Source: a virus
Direction: 5' to 3' (one strand)
DNA: 64,000 nt
IMG/VR virus record: IMGVR_UViG_3300029983_000020
Location: 1-64,000 of that record
The position numbers and the translations under genes were made by a program. The notes below the pieces were generated by a model. The model saw only the letters and a program-made list of their open reading frames with translations, was not told the DNA's origin and did no database searches. Positions 38,401 to 44,886 of the stretch are shown piece by piece. Each line of letters begins with the position of its first letter. The stretch's first letter is position 1.

Positions 38401-40828
38401 AAATATAATAGTTACATCTCCAAGAATGGAACTTTGGAGAGTTGACCCAAGTATCTATTATTGGGCAGATCCATCAGGATTGACTGGTGGCAATGTAAAT
38501 TCATTGGCAGTTGATAACAGTATTTATATTATGCACGTTAATCATATTGGAGATTATAACGTGGAACTATATGCATGGGATGGATATAACACATTATTTC
38601 ATAATATTGCGAAAGAAACTTACCCAGTATTTATTAAAGCTCCTACTATTTACACTCTCATTGACCAATCTTGTAATACGACATGTGCAAGTACATTTAT
38701 GACTGGCGGTAGGGATTCATTTCCTTCTAAAATTGTTAATTTAGTTGATTATTCTCTTTATTTATCTGATAAATTATTTGCTATCGATACTCCTATTGGC
38801 AGAATTGAAGTAGGTTTTCTATTAGATTCGTTTAGCACAAATTTATCCATATTCAATTCAATAAATCCTTTAGATATAAATCTTAATTATTTCGATATCA
38901 AATATCTGAACGGCTTAATTTATATTGTGATTATAGGCAATGAAGTTACTGTAAGTACAGCAGGGTTTGATTCTACCTCGATAGATATGATTGACGGCAC
39001 ATATTATGCGACTGGATTATATGAAGTTAATACACTTGTTTCACAACATCCTTATCCTATTTATGATAGACCAATACCTTTAGAGGGATTAACATTGAAT
39101 ATTGATAGTGATGGTAATCCTTTTATTAAAGTTCCATCAATTACATATTTTCAAGATGTTCCAAGGCCAAATTCGATTAATAAATTTTATAATTTAACAG
39201 AACGAATCAAAACTATAGGAGCTTCTCAAGTAATCGTAGATTGTGATTATCAATCATTTAATTCAGGGGACACTATTGCTTTAGTATCATTTGATAAAGG
39301 AAAATATTCACTTACTAGTGAAAACATTTATGAGGTTTCTACTGCTACAGGTTCACCTAATGATAGAACTCTTACATTAAGTACTCCTGTTTCTGAAGTT
39401 ATTGATATTTCAACCGATGTATATGCTATAAATCAAACTTTAAGAGGTGTATTTAATTACGGAAATGTAAGTGATAATTTTGTAGCTGATATTTCAGGTT
39501 ACATATTTTCAGTTGGTCAGAATGTAGCAATTATTGTTACTCATACAAATGGATATGATTGGGGCAGTACGTACACGGTCATTGATATTTCAGGAAACAC
39601 CCATACTTTTGATAAATCTTTACCTGATTTTTTCTTAAATCCAACGTATTACACGTTAGAAGCAAAACACGCATTTACAACATATTCTGAAATGCAAATG
39701 ACAACTATTTCAGCTACAGAAGTTGTGAATGAATTTAACATATACATGGGTGATTCTGCATGTCAAGAATACTATCTCGATAATACATTTACGATGGTGA
39801 ACATTTTATTTGATCAAGATATTCCTAATCAACAATGGTATAGCGCTTCAGATAATTTAATACATTCAAATTTTTACTATTACACTGAACCTATTGTGGT
39901 AGACATAAGCACGCTAGTAATTCTTAGAGCAATCTACGACCCGTCAACTTATTTATTAAATCAAAAAAATATATGGGAAGTGATTAATCATGATTCAAGC
40001 ACAATACTTTTTAAAGTATTTAATGAATCTGTTCCTTATATTTTTGATACGCCTGGGATATATGATATTGAATGTATGGCGTATGATAGTTTCGGAAATG
40101 CAATTACTAAAAAATATGAGGGGCTTCTTCAAGTAAATGATGTCGAAACAATTATTATTCCGCCTGTTCCAGTTCCAACTCCTATTAAATATGGAGCTTT
40201 ATATAATTGGTATACAGGAACCGATATTAAAAATATTGCACCTTCTGGATGGAAAGTTCCTTCAAAATCTGATTTAGAAATATTAGTTGCATACTTAGGT
40301 GGGGATACTGTTGCTGGTGGCAAAATAAAAGAAACTGGCACAACTTGGTGGGATGCGCCAAATACTGGAGCAACTAACGAAGCTTTACTTAATGTAAAGG
40401 GTTCTGGCGGTAGGGCAGGATTAACTGGTGGATTTGGAGATGGCGATAGAGAAATGGGAATTTCGTCGGGATTTTGGAGTAGTGACTTATATCCAGGTTA
40501 CGGTGAATTGAACGCTTGGTGCGTAGTTTGTGATGCATATTCTTCTGCACTTACACTTATAGTTAACTCAAAAAGAGATGGAATGCCTATTAGATTAATT
40601 AAAGAATCGACTAGTTTAATTAATGGCCAATCTGGCACAATGGTAAGTAATGATGGAAAAGTTATCAGAACGATATGTATAGGTACACAGGAATACACGG
40701 CGGATAATATTATTGATATTACATTTAAAACTGGAGACCCAGTTAAACTTGTAACGGATAATACTGAATGGAGTAATATGGGAGATCACGCATATTGTTT
40801 CTATGGAAATGACCCTACTAACGGATAA
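35480..40828 (+). CDS. Giant baseplate wedge protein, gp7-position, with two FISUMP domains
   Basis: This 1782-residue protein occupies the gp7 place after gp25 and gp6. A FISUMP domain spans about 130-350 (YGTLYNFF, GWQVPLETD, YWNANIGA, then TYRTVKIGTQVWLADML). Residues about 500-740 look like a wedge core (EDERFRTLLTNFGLPD, PFVGTYKGLINAIKWLGYDD). Beta-sandwich-like stretches follow to 1550. A second FISUMP covers 1570-1782 (YGALYNWY, GWKVPSKSDL, TICIGTQEYTAD). The protein stops at AYCFYGNDPTNG, where a FISUMP repeat would normally run on into another YGALYNWY, so the repeat register is permuted or cut. FISUMP parts probably point outward and touch the host; the core presumably binds the wedge. 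Confidence 0.7.
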   Translation: MNIQNWKLFDAKGSNINWTPSPILPLVITSPTGKDAAGYLITNSSTLVEGVCITNGGVLYDNDDVTLAYDYAYEGVVTPFDASIIYKAIPIFGSAYPLVNYVDISTNMVYTNSISEIVLDISSYVETNKYGTLYNFFAATDPSLIANTGWQVPLETDVQTLSLYLGGVSTSTNYGAVGGRLKETGNTYWNANIGAINDTNFSMRGGGTRSPLDGSFSEKNINGYFWTTTISSSTNALAAHCSNSGTTLYKDNELKTRAYSIKLRKTTPSAADLLKADGEECDPYIGNNGKTYRTVKIGTQVWLADMLNETLFRDGSQIKIVTDASEWTHMGNHAYCFYDNDINNAFVDVSIYNDFSKSFVYPSVTFAAAVFLKPVSQGLVETEQIYIFEQDLEQYIRPYDVDNNLIYFEFIGDDNEIQFFDVDEDKVEITWSSVVGFDLSTIVLDTPIQLNIGFKSDYEGVFERTIRVYHLIDGVLYILGEIVVNAEAIGEDERFRTLLTNFGLPDPKDMKDVFKETDINEDLPDWEILNYKSKQMILEHDKIMPFVGTYKGLINAIKWLGYDDIFIKEWFLNVKDHTKLAILVSYDAKDRTQTMLQFNAEQRKTLKKLNQLSLHYCITRETGTIDEWGTPETENCYTYNLKEVFVKLLGLKKWLELNIIGINCRITDLTGEGVYFERVQNLIYETDNIGYNYSVEQTLTPYSPDETSELITGDASIRLTFLELSRTRVMDLPYRFKDMAEFAWNPKDPCVNKYYELDSSSYLADPSSFLLVGATFQYPFVNISDIAWKLSLENKNAAVVGNTLVTNPLFILDNDIRFYDIFDSSSVFHNSSTNLTVMLEKAYLRDPSIDEWTNSIAYSIYPMTDTSSGNYALESSTGVINYFDDYVTFTPDASGRLQYAIDLNYRVPLLSMKYFSSTTVDGSTYNFSDKEYYLDILDGKIAMNAKNVLGSQDNTVSYINWNYDTSLIEQKITSNIIVTSPRMELWRVDPSIYYWADPSGLTGGNVNSLAVDNSIYIMHVNHIGDYNVELYAWDGYNTLFHNIAKETYPVFIKAPTIYTLIDQSCNTTCASTFMTGGRDSFPSKIVNLVDYSLYLSDKLFAIDTPIGRIEVGFLLDSFSTNLSIFNSINPLDINLNYFDIKYLNGLIYIVIIGNEVTVSTAGFDSTSIDMIDGTYYATGLYEVNTLVSQHPYPIYDRPIPLEGLTLNIDSDGNPFIKVPSITYFQDVPRPNSINKFYNLTERIKTIGASQVIVDCDYQSFNSGDTIALVSFDKGKYSLTSENIYEVSTATGSPNDRTLTLSTPVSEVIDISTDVYAINQTLRGVFNYGNVSDNFVADISGYIFSVGQNVAIIVTHTNGYDWGSTYTVIDISGNTHTFDKSLPDFFLNPTYYTLEAKHAFTTYSEMQMTTISATEVVNEFNIYMGDSACQEYYLDNTFTMVNILFDQDIPNQQWYSASDNLIHSNFYYYTEPIVVDISTLVILRAIYDPSTYLLNQKNIWEVINHDSSTILFKVFNESVPYIFDTPGIYDIECMAYDSFGNAITKKYEGLLQVNDVETIIIPPVPVPTPIKYGALYNWYTGTDIKNIAPSGWKVPSKSDLEILVAYLGGDTVAGGKIKETGTTWWDAPNTGATNEALLNVKGSGGRAGLTGGFGDGDREMGISSGFWSSDLYPGYGELNAWCVVCDAYSSALTLIVNSKRDGMPIRLIKESTSLINGQSGTMVSNDGKVIRTICIGTQEYTADNIIDITFKTGDPVKLVTDNTEWSNMGDHAYCFYGNDPTNG

Positions 40829-40847
40829 CACAATAACACAATAACAC

Positions 40848-40875
40848 AAAAGAACCCAAAATTTTGGGTCCTTTA
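40848..40875 (+). terminator. Bidirectional terminator between convergent operons
   Basis: ACCCAAAA (40854-40861) pairs with TTTTGGGT (40862-40869). After one mismatch the pairing continues with AAAG (40849-40852) and CTTT (40871-40874). A-rich and T-rich arms on both sides let it work for the plus-strand baseplate operon and the minus-strand PARP operon. Confidence 0.8.
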
Positions 40876-40900
40876 AAATATATTTTCAATGGCTTATGGT

Positions 40901-42052
40901 TTATAAGGCACTGACCTTATAGTTATTAAAAGCTTTCTTTACAGTGTATTCATTTGGATTAGCAATTTTACTTCCATCTGGAAGAAATGCATTATGGAAA
41001 GTAGTAGGATATGTGTAGAAATATGTACCTAAGTTGCTGGTTTTGTCAACAATCTGATTTTGCAATTCAAACTGTGAACCATCATCAAATTTGAAACGTA
41101 TTCTGTTGTAGCCTATAGAACCGCCTTCAACCGATGTAGTAAATTTCTTTCCAAGTTCAGTAATAAATCCACCAAGCTTGTTATACATTTTCATTTGCCA
41201 AGACTTAATAGTTTCTTCGCTTACGCGTTTTGCTCTTATCTTTGCTTTTGTATCATAATCCGGAATAAGTACGTATTTTATTACGTAATTAGTACTCATT
41301 TGTTGTTTAACGAAACCTGATAGTGAAGCAAAGAATTGACGATTTTTTCTTTCAAATTGATCTTTATCATTAGTTCCATCAGGGAAAAGTTCTTTAAATC
41401 TATCACAAAGCCTAATCATCCAGTTATATTCTTTTTCTTCAATAAATTTTCTGAAGTTTTCAGCAATTTCATCAATTGATTTTTTGATTTCTGGATTAAC
41501 AGCTCCTTTAATTTTAAGTAATTCTCTGGCTTGTTTCTGTTCTTTGGTAGGATTTAAAATTTCTTTTATTTCCGCAGTTTTGCATGCCAATTCATACCAA
41601 GTCATTATGTTCGGGTAATATTTGTCAACAAAAGCTTGTTGGAATTTTTTTGGTGAGGATTTCTCAATCTCTTCAACTTTTCTCTTTACTTCATATAAGC
41701 CATATACGTGGAAGAAATGAACTGCTCTTAAGAAGGGGTCTGCATGATTTTTATCAGTAGCTTCGTAAACTGAATCGTAGCCCATTTTCTTGGCTATTTT
41801 TTCAAGATCATTTGAATAATCTCTTTCTACATCTCTGTTTCTGTAATCGTAATATTTCGTTACTGCTCCATCAAGATCATTAATTAACCGGGTGAATTCT
41901 TTACGATCCATATTAGGTTCATCTTCATCAAAACTTTCAATTTTACCAAGATGATCTAAAAGCTTTATTTTGCCGGCTTTCATTTTCGTTGTAGAAGCTA
42001 CCAATTCTTCGATAGTTGGCGTGATTGAATCAGATACAGTTTTTGCGTTCAT
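40901..42052 (-). CDS. Hypothetical protein encoded with the PARP, 383 aa
   Basis: No recognised family. The protein is highly charged and mostly helical through residue 270 (many Lys/Glu, for example VKRKVEEIEKSSPKKFQQ). It then has a small beta domain (GGSIGYNRIRFKFDDGSQFE, TYFYTYPTTFHNAF) and ends FNNYKVSAL. It follows the PARP gene by 62 bp on the same strand and has a weaker promoter box of its own. The composition suggests a soluble cytoplasmic protein. A PARP substrate, regulator or DNA-binding partner is possible from context alone. The gene ends 25 bp before the shared terminator. Confidence 0.65.
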   Translation of the reverse strand: MNAKTVSDSITPTIEELVASTTKMKAGKIKLLDHLGKIESFDEDEPNMDRKEFTRLINDLDGAVTKYYDYRNRDVERDYSNDLEKIAKKMGYDSVYEATDKNHADPFLRAVHFFHVYGLYEVKRKVEEIEKSSPKKFQQAFVDKYYPNIMTWYELACKTAEIKEILNPTKEQKQARELLKIKGAVNPEIKKSIDEIAENFRKFIEEKEYNWMIRLCDRFKELFPDGTNDKDQFERKNRQFFASLSGFVKQQMSTNYVIKYVLIPDYDTKAKIRAKRVSEETIKSWQMKMYNKLGGFITELGKKFTTSVEGGSIGYNRIRFKFDDGSQFELQNQIVDKTSNLGTYFYTYPTTFHNAFLPDGSKIANPNEYTVKKAFNNYKVSAL

Positions 42053-42075
42053 AAACTTTAGTTATTTTGATAGTG

Positions 42076-42083
42076 TAAAGGTA
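42076..42083 (-). promoter_or_regulatory. Possible host-type -7 box (TACCTTTA)
   Basis: On the minus strand TACCTTTA matches TAnnTTTG except for the last base and lies 23 bp before the ATG at 42052. It may give the 383-aa gene transcription in addition to read-through from the PARP promoter. Confidence 0.35.
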
Positions 42084-42114
42084 ATATATTTATCTGATAA
42101 TAAAAAATTTATTT

Positions 42115-43389
42115 TTAAGATATTTCAATTATGTATGCAATTGTGCATTTTTCTGATTTATAAAGTATAAATTCATCGTTTCTTAAATCAAATCCTCCAT
42201 GAGCGTATACTGAATCATAACCATCTTTTTGCACTTTTGTGTGACTCAATGATTTACAATCTGAAGTATGATGATGAATATCTTTTTGTTTTCCGACGTT
42301 ACACTTAAATAAAGCAATGAAACCTGTATCTTGACTTCCACTTGTCCAATAAGCTCCTTTTGTTGACGTATATCCTATTGCTTTTTGCATTTTATTTGCA
42401 AAATATAATCCATCTCCGAACATACTGCCTGTGTGTATTGCTCCTACTGGCCTGATCAATAAACTATTTTGAAGTATATGAAACCAATTCTGATTACGCG
42501 AACCATGAAAAAGCATTTGTTCCTTTGATGATCGAAGTTCTTTGAAGTGATTATCGTATTTATCTGCTGATGCTTTATGGATTACTTTGAAAATATTTTT
42601 TATACGTTTAGCATTTTCTCCAGCTAATGTTTTAACGAACTCAACTTCTTTTCCAGTTATGTGTTCAACAGTGAGACCCATTTGTTCAAGAAGTGATTTT
42701 TGTTCAGTAACAGTAACCATTGACGATTCACTTTGATTTTTTAATTTAACCTGTGAAGCCATTACGTCTAAAGTTGATTGTTCATTTCTGATCATCTTTT
42801 GAACGTATTCAATATTTTCTGTTGTAGATAACGAATCAACTAAATGATAAGATACCTTTTTCATTTTTCGTGGAATGATACGATAAAGTTCTAAAAGATC
42901 ATTATTAACGTCTTTAACGTTTCCATCTTTGACAATTTTTAATGATACTCTTCCTAAAATTAATTGAGCTTCATCTACCATTCGTTGAGTTACATTCTCA
43001 ACCGATACTGAGTAATTTTCTTTTACTGAAATACTTGCGAATCTTTGTAAGTCGATCATTAACTTACGAACCGCAGCGTTCAATATCATTGCTGTAGGGT
43101 CTTCACCTTTATTCCCGGCTGAAGGGTCTTTTAAAATTTCTTCATATAAATGAGTAACGTCCTTGTAACCTTTTTTATCACCCGTCTTATGCTCATAGAA
43201 TTTTTCCCAATCTTTCATCGGGTAAATCTTTTTTTGCCCAGCAGAAACATCAATTGCAAGTTCTCCTTTTATCCTACCCCATTGAGCTTCCCATTCTGTT
43301 GAATTAAGTTTAGTCATGATGTAGAATTTGTTGTTGTTACCATCACTTGAAATACATACTAATTTTATAATATTTCTATTGTTGTTCAT
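42115..43389 (-). CDS. WGR-domain poly(ADP-ribose) polymerase (PARP)
   Basis: Three PARP regions occur in order (numbering from the chosen start, 424 aa). A WGR domain near 5-85 carries EAQWGRIKG, W37-G38-R39. A helical regulatory domain covers about 100-235 and includes LLELYRIIPRKM. A catalytic domain runs from about 260 to the end. The H-Y-E triad is intact: His295 in MLFHGSR, Tyr329 in GDGLYFAN and Glu406 in NDEFILY. A catalytic Glu is the hallmark of enzymes that build ADP-ribose chains from NAD. Known WGR PARPs are activated by DNA breaks. T4 ADP-ribosyltransferases Alt and ModA/B belong to the different R-S-E group. I chose the ATG at 43389 because a TTG seven codons upstream overlaps the TATATTTG box. 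Confidence 0.92.
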   Translation of the reverse strand: MNNNRNIIKLVCISSDGNNNKFYIMTKLNSTEWEAQWGRIKGELAIDVSAGQKKIYPMKDWEKFYEHKTGDKKGYKDVTHLYEEILKDPSAGNKGEDPTAMILNAAVRKLMIDLQRFASISVKENYSVSVENVTQRMVDEAQLILGRVSLKIVKDGNVKDVNNDLLELYRIIPRKMKKVSYHLVDSLSTTENIEYVQKMIRNEQSTLDVMASQVKLKNQSESSMVTVTEQKSLLEQMGLTVEHITGKEVEFVKTLAGENAKRIKNIFKVIHKASADKYDNHFKELRSSKEQMLFHGSRNQNWFHILQNSLLIRPVGAIHTGSMFGDGLYFANKMQKAIGYTSTKGAYWTSGSQDTGFIALFKCNVGKQKDIHHHTSDCKSLSHTKVQKDGYDSVYAHGGFDLRNDEFILYKSEKCTIAYIIEIS

Positions 43390-43407
43390 GTCTATTATTT
43401 TAGAATG

Positions 43408-43415
43408 CAAATATA
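43408..43415 (-). promoter_or_regulatory. Host-type promoter -7 box (TATATTTG) of the PARP operon
   Basis: On the minus strand a perfect TAnnTTTG box ends 18 bp before the PARP ATG, giving a leader of about 10-15 bases. It suggests transcription by unmodified host RNA polymerase and hence early expression. Confidence 0.55.
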
Positions 43416-43474
43416 TAACTATTTTCTGAAATAAAAATATTTATTAATTTGTTATTATTTTTTACTGTTATATG

Positions 43475-43490
43475 GATATATAAATAAAAA
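43475..43490 (+). promoter_or_regulatory. Late-type promoter motif (GATATATAAATAAAAA) before a GIY-YIG remnant
   Basis: A strong match to the late motif, 2 bp before an ATG at 43493 that opens only a 26-codon frame. It is probably a leftover promoter of a deleted gene. Confidence 0.5.
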
Positions 43491-43492
43491 CG

Positions 43493-43573
43493 ATGAAACA
43501 ATTTTATACTTATGAACTAATTAATTCTATAACAAATGAGGTTATTTATGTAGGTAAATATCGTTCTCTGTGA
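43493..43573 (+). pseudogene. Truncated GIY-YIG endonuclease remnant, 26 codons
   Basis: The frame encodes MKQFYTYELINSITNEVIYV followed by GKYRSL and a stop. Y-x-Y-E-L followed by V-I-Y-V-G-K is the start of a GIY-YIG nuclease (YTYELINS...YVGKG form), but the catalytic Arg and Glu regions are missing. With a late-type motif directly ahead and no continuation in any plus frame, it looks like the scar of a lost homing endonuclease. It overlaps the end of a small minus-strand frame by 28 bp. Confidence 0.55.
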
Positions 43574-43683
43574 GTTATACAAGCGAGCAGTTTTGCTCTA
43601 AGATTTTCATAAAGTATTTTCTTGTATTCATAGCCTGTAATTTTTGACAAGCGTTCTTCCATTGATATTGCTTTATCTTCCAT
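43546..43683 (-). CDS. Possible small protein, 45 aa
   Basis: An ATG frame 12 bp behind the stop of the zinc-ribbon gene encodes a helical, charged peptide (MEDKAISMEERLSKITGYEY and on). Its last ten codons are antisense to the GIY-YIG remnant, so its present end may have been created by that insertion or deletion. Coding status is uncertain; no family is recognised. Confidence 0.35.
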   Translation of the reverse strand: MEDKAISMEERLSKITGYEYKKILYENLRAKLLACITHRERYLPT

Positions 43684-43695
43684 TTAAAAATATTT

Positions 43696-44307
43696 TTATG
43701 ATGATGAGTATTCCCAATTTCCGCATTTGAGGCATGTGTATGTAACTCCTCTTTCAACCATTCTTTTTCCACAACAGTAACTTCCTGAACCTTCATCTTC
43801 ATCAAGCTCATCGAACTCAATTGTATCGGGTTCGTAATCGCCGGGAAGTGAAGGCATCCATTCGGAATCATTGATGAATTCAGAAGGTGGGGGTAACTCA
43901 TCTTCAAGTTTCAGTCCAGCTTGAAATTTTATATTGATGGTTTCTTGTTTGTCGAGGAACTTTTGGAGTTCATCTTTGTTGACAGTTGAAGGTTTGTTTG
44001 AACGAGGGTTCTCAACGAGTTTGAACCACTCACTGTGTCCGACATTGTACCCCATTTTCAAACACAAAGGATAACTTCGGCCCGTGAGCTCGATAGGAAT
44101 GTGAATCTCAGCGCCACTCATTCTGGCGTCAGGATCACCGGGGCGTCCGATGAGGTAAGGGTCTCTAACGACTTCATACACTCCGTTGTAAGCGAAGTAG
44201 CTTGAACCTCGTTTACAAATGAGTTGAATAATGTCACCCTTCTTTACGTCGGTCTTGTTCTTTGCTCGTTTGTAGAGCTTTCCGTTGTACTTTATGATTC
44301 CTTTCAT
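43696..44307 (-). CDS. Zinc-ribbon protein with basic SH3-like N-terminus, 203 aa
   Basis: The N-terminal 80 residues form a small beta barrel-like region rich in Lys (YNGKLYKRAKNKTDVKKGD). A linker and an acidic stretch (DTIEFDELDEDEG) lead to a C-terminal zinc ribbon (YCCGKRMVERGVTYTCLKCG: CCGK...CLKCG). The gene is visibly richer in G and C than the virion genes. I chose the ATG at 44307: ten codons earlier lies only a TTG inside a promoter-like box. TATATTTA ends 4 bp before this ATG, so the mRNA may be leaderless. The role is unknown; zinc ribbons of this kind often bind nucleic acid. Confidence 0.65.
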   Translation of the reverse strand: MKGIIKYNGKLYKRAKNKTDVKKGDIIQLICKRGSSYFAYNGVYEVVRDPYLIGRPGDPDARMSGAEIHIPIELTGRSYPLCLKMGYNVGHSEWFKLVENPRSNKPSTVNKDELQKFLDKQETINIKFQAGLKLEDELPPPSEFINDSEWMPSLPGDYEPDTIEFDELDEDEGSGSYCCGKRMVERGVTYTCLKCGNWEYSSS

Positions 44308-44311
44308 GGTG

Positions 44312-44319
44312 TAAATATA
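44312..44319 (-). promoter_or_regulatory. Host-type -7 box (TATATTTA), leaderless context
   Basis: On the minus strand TATATTTA is followed by four bases and the ATG at 44307. Transcription would start at or next to the start codon. Confidence 0.4.
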
Positions 44320-44343
44320 AAACAAAAGCGTGATCAAAAAAAA

Positions 44344-44508
44344 TTATTTCAATAAACTCAGGTGATCGATGATGATAACATCTGGACCCGGATTCTTACG
44401 GATTATTTTTCCTTGAGCATCTATTGTAAAGTTCTTCTCTACATAATCCTCTATTTCTTCAAGGCTATGCTCAAATGAGTGTTCAAAAAGTGTTTTGCTA
44501 AGTTCCAT
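44344..44508 (-). CDS. Small acidic protein, 54 aa
   Basis: It starts at an ATG 6 bp behind the lipoprotein stop, so it is probably the second gene of that transcript. The sequence is helical at first (FEHSFEHSLEEIEDYVEKNF) and ends GPDVIIIDHLSLLK. The VIIIDHLSLL stretch resembles the Walker B strand of DnaB-type helicases, but a protein this short cannot be a helicase; the similarity may be chance. No other family clue. Confidence 0.5.
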   Translation of the reverse strand: MELSKTLFEHSFEHSLEEIEDYVEKNFTIDAQGKIIRKNPGPDVIIIDHLSLLK

Positions 44509-44514
44509 TTTGAT

Positions 44515-44796
44515 TTACTTTATAGTTTTTCCTTTTCCTGTAAACTTACAGAAATCGATAGTATCGTTTATTTGAAACTTTCCAGTAGAGTCACGAAACT
44601 TGAAATTACTAGAAGATAGGAAGTCCATGCGTGTCATATTCCAGTTGCCACGGCCGTAATAATTAGAATATACCGGATCAGCAGAAACCTCTATCTCAGT
44701 TATAGTCATATATTTTGAGTTGTCTATGGGCGAGTAACTACATGCACTCAAGCCCACTATGATCATTAAGGTGATCAGCCATAGAGTTGTTTTCAT
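44515..44796 (-). CDS. Small lipoprotein, 93 aa
   Basis: From the ATG at 44796 the protein starts MKTTLWLITLMIIVGLSACS, a basic N-terminus, hydrophobic core and lipobox LSAC with the lipidated Cys at residue 19. The mature part is about 75 residues, with SYSPIDNSKYMTITEIEVSA and strands ending CKFTGKGKTIK. A TTG six codons upstream was rejected because it lies within the TATATTTG box. Phage lipoproteins of this size can block superinfection or act in lysis; nothing here decides. It is likely made early. Confidence 0.75.
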   Translation of the reverse strand: MKTTLWLITLMIIVGLSACSYSPIDNSKYMTITEIEVSADPVYSNYYGRGNWNMTRMDFLSSSNFKFRDSTGKFQINDTIDFCKFTGKGKTIK

Positions 44797-44800
44797 AATG

Positions 44801-44808
44801 CAAATATA
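44801..44808 (-). promoter_or_regulatory. Host-type promoter -7 box (TATATTTG), leaderless context
   Basis: On the minus strand the box is followed by only four bases before the lipoprotein ATG, so the transcript should begin at or beside the AUG. Confidence 0.5.
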
Positions 44809-44843
44809 AAACAAATGCCCGACCGAAAAAAATTTATTTTCAG

Positions 44844-44866
44844 AAAGTTTGCTCGCATAAAACTTT
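44844..44866 (-). terminator. Weak terminator hairpin after the 278-aa gene
   Basis: AAAGTTT and AAACTTT form a 7-bp AT-rich stem with a 9-base loop; on the minus strand a T-run appears about 12 bp further on. It is weaker than the other terminators in the window. Confidence 0.3.
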
Positions 44867-44886
44867 AATAGCTTTTTATCAAAAAA

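Noticed and set aside
23956-40828. Complete diversity-generating retroelement
   Set aside because: Candidate lectin-like targets exist, but no reverse transcriptase, accessory protein or template repeat is visible in the window.
43390-43410. Longer PARP start at a TTG codon seven codons upstream
   Set aside because: The TTG is part of the TATATTTG promoter box; the ATG at 43389 is a better start.
43575-43907. Minus-strand frame of 110 codons overlapping the zinc-ribbon gene
   Set aside because: It is an out-of-frame reading of the zinc-ribbon gene 3' end; the shorter 45-codon frame has a better position.
44308-44337. Longer start (TTG) for the zinc-ribbon gene
   Set aside because: The extra ten codons overlap the TATATTTA box; the ATG at 44307 is preferred.
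44797-44814. Longer start (TTG) for the lipoprotein gene
   Set aside because: The extension overlaps the promoter box and would lengthen a signal peptide that is normal from the ATG at 44796.
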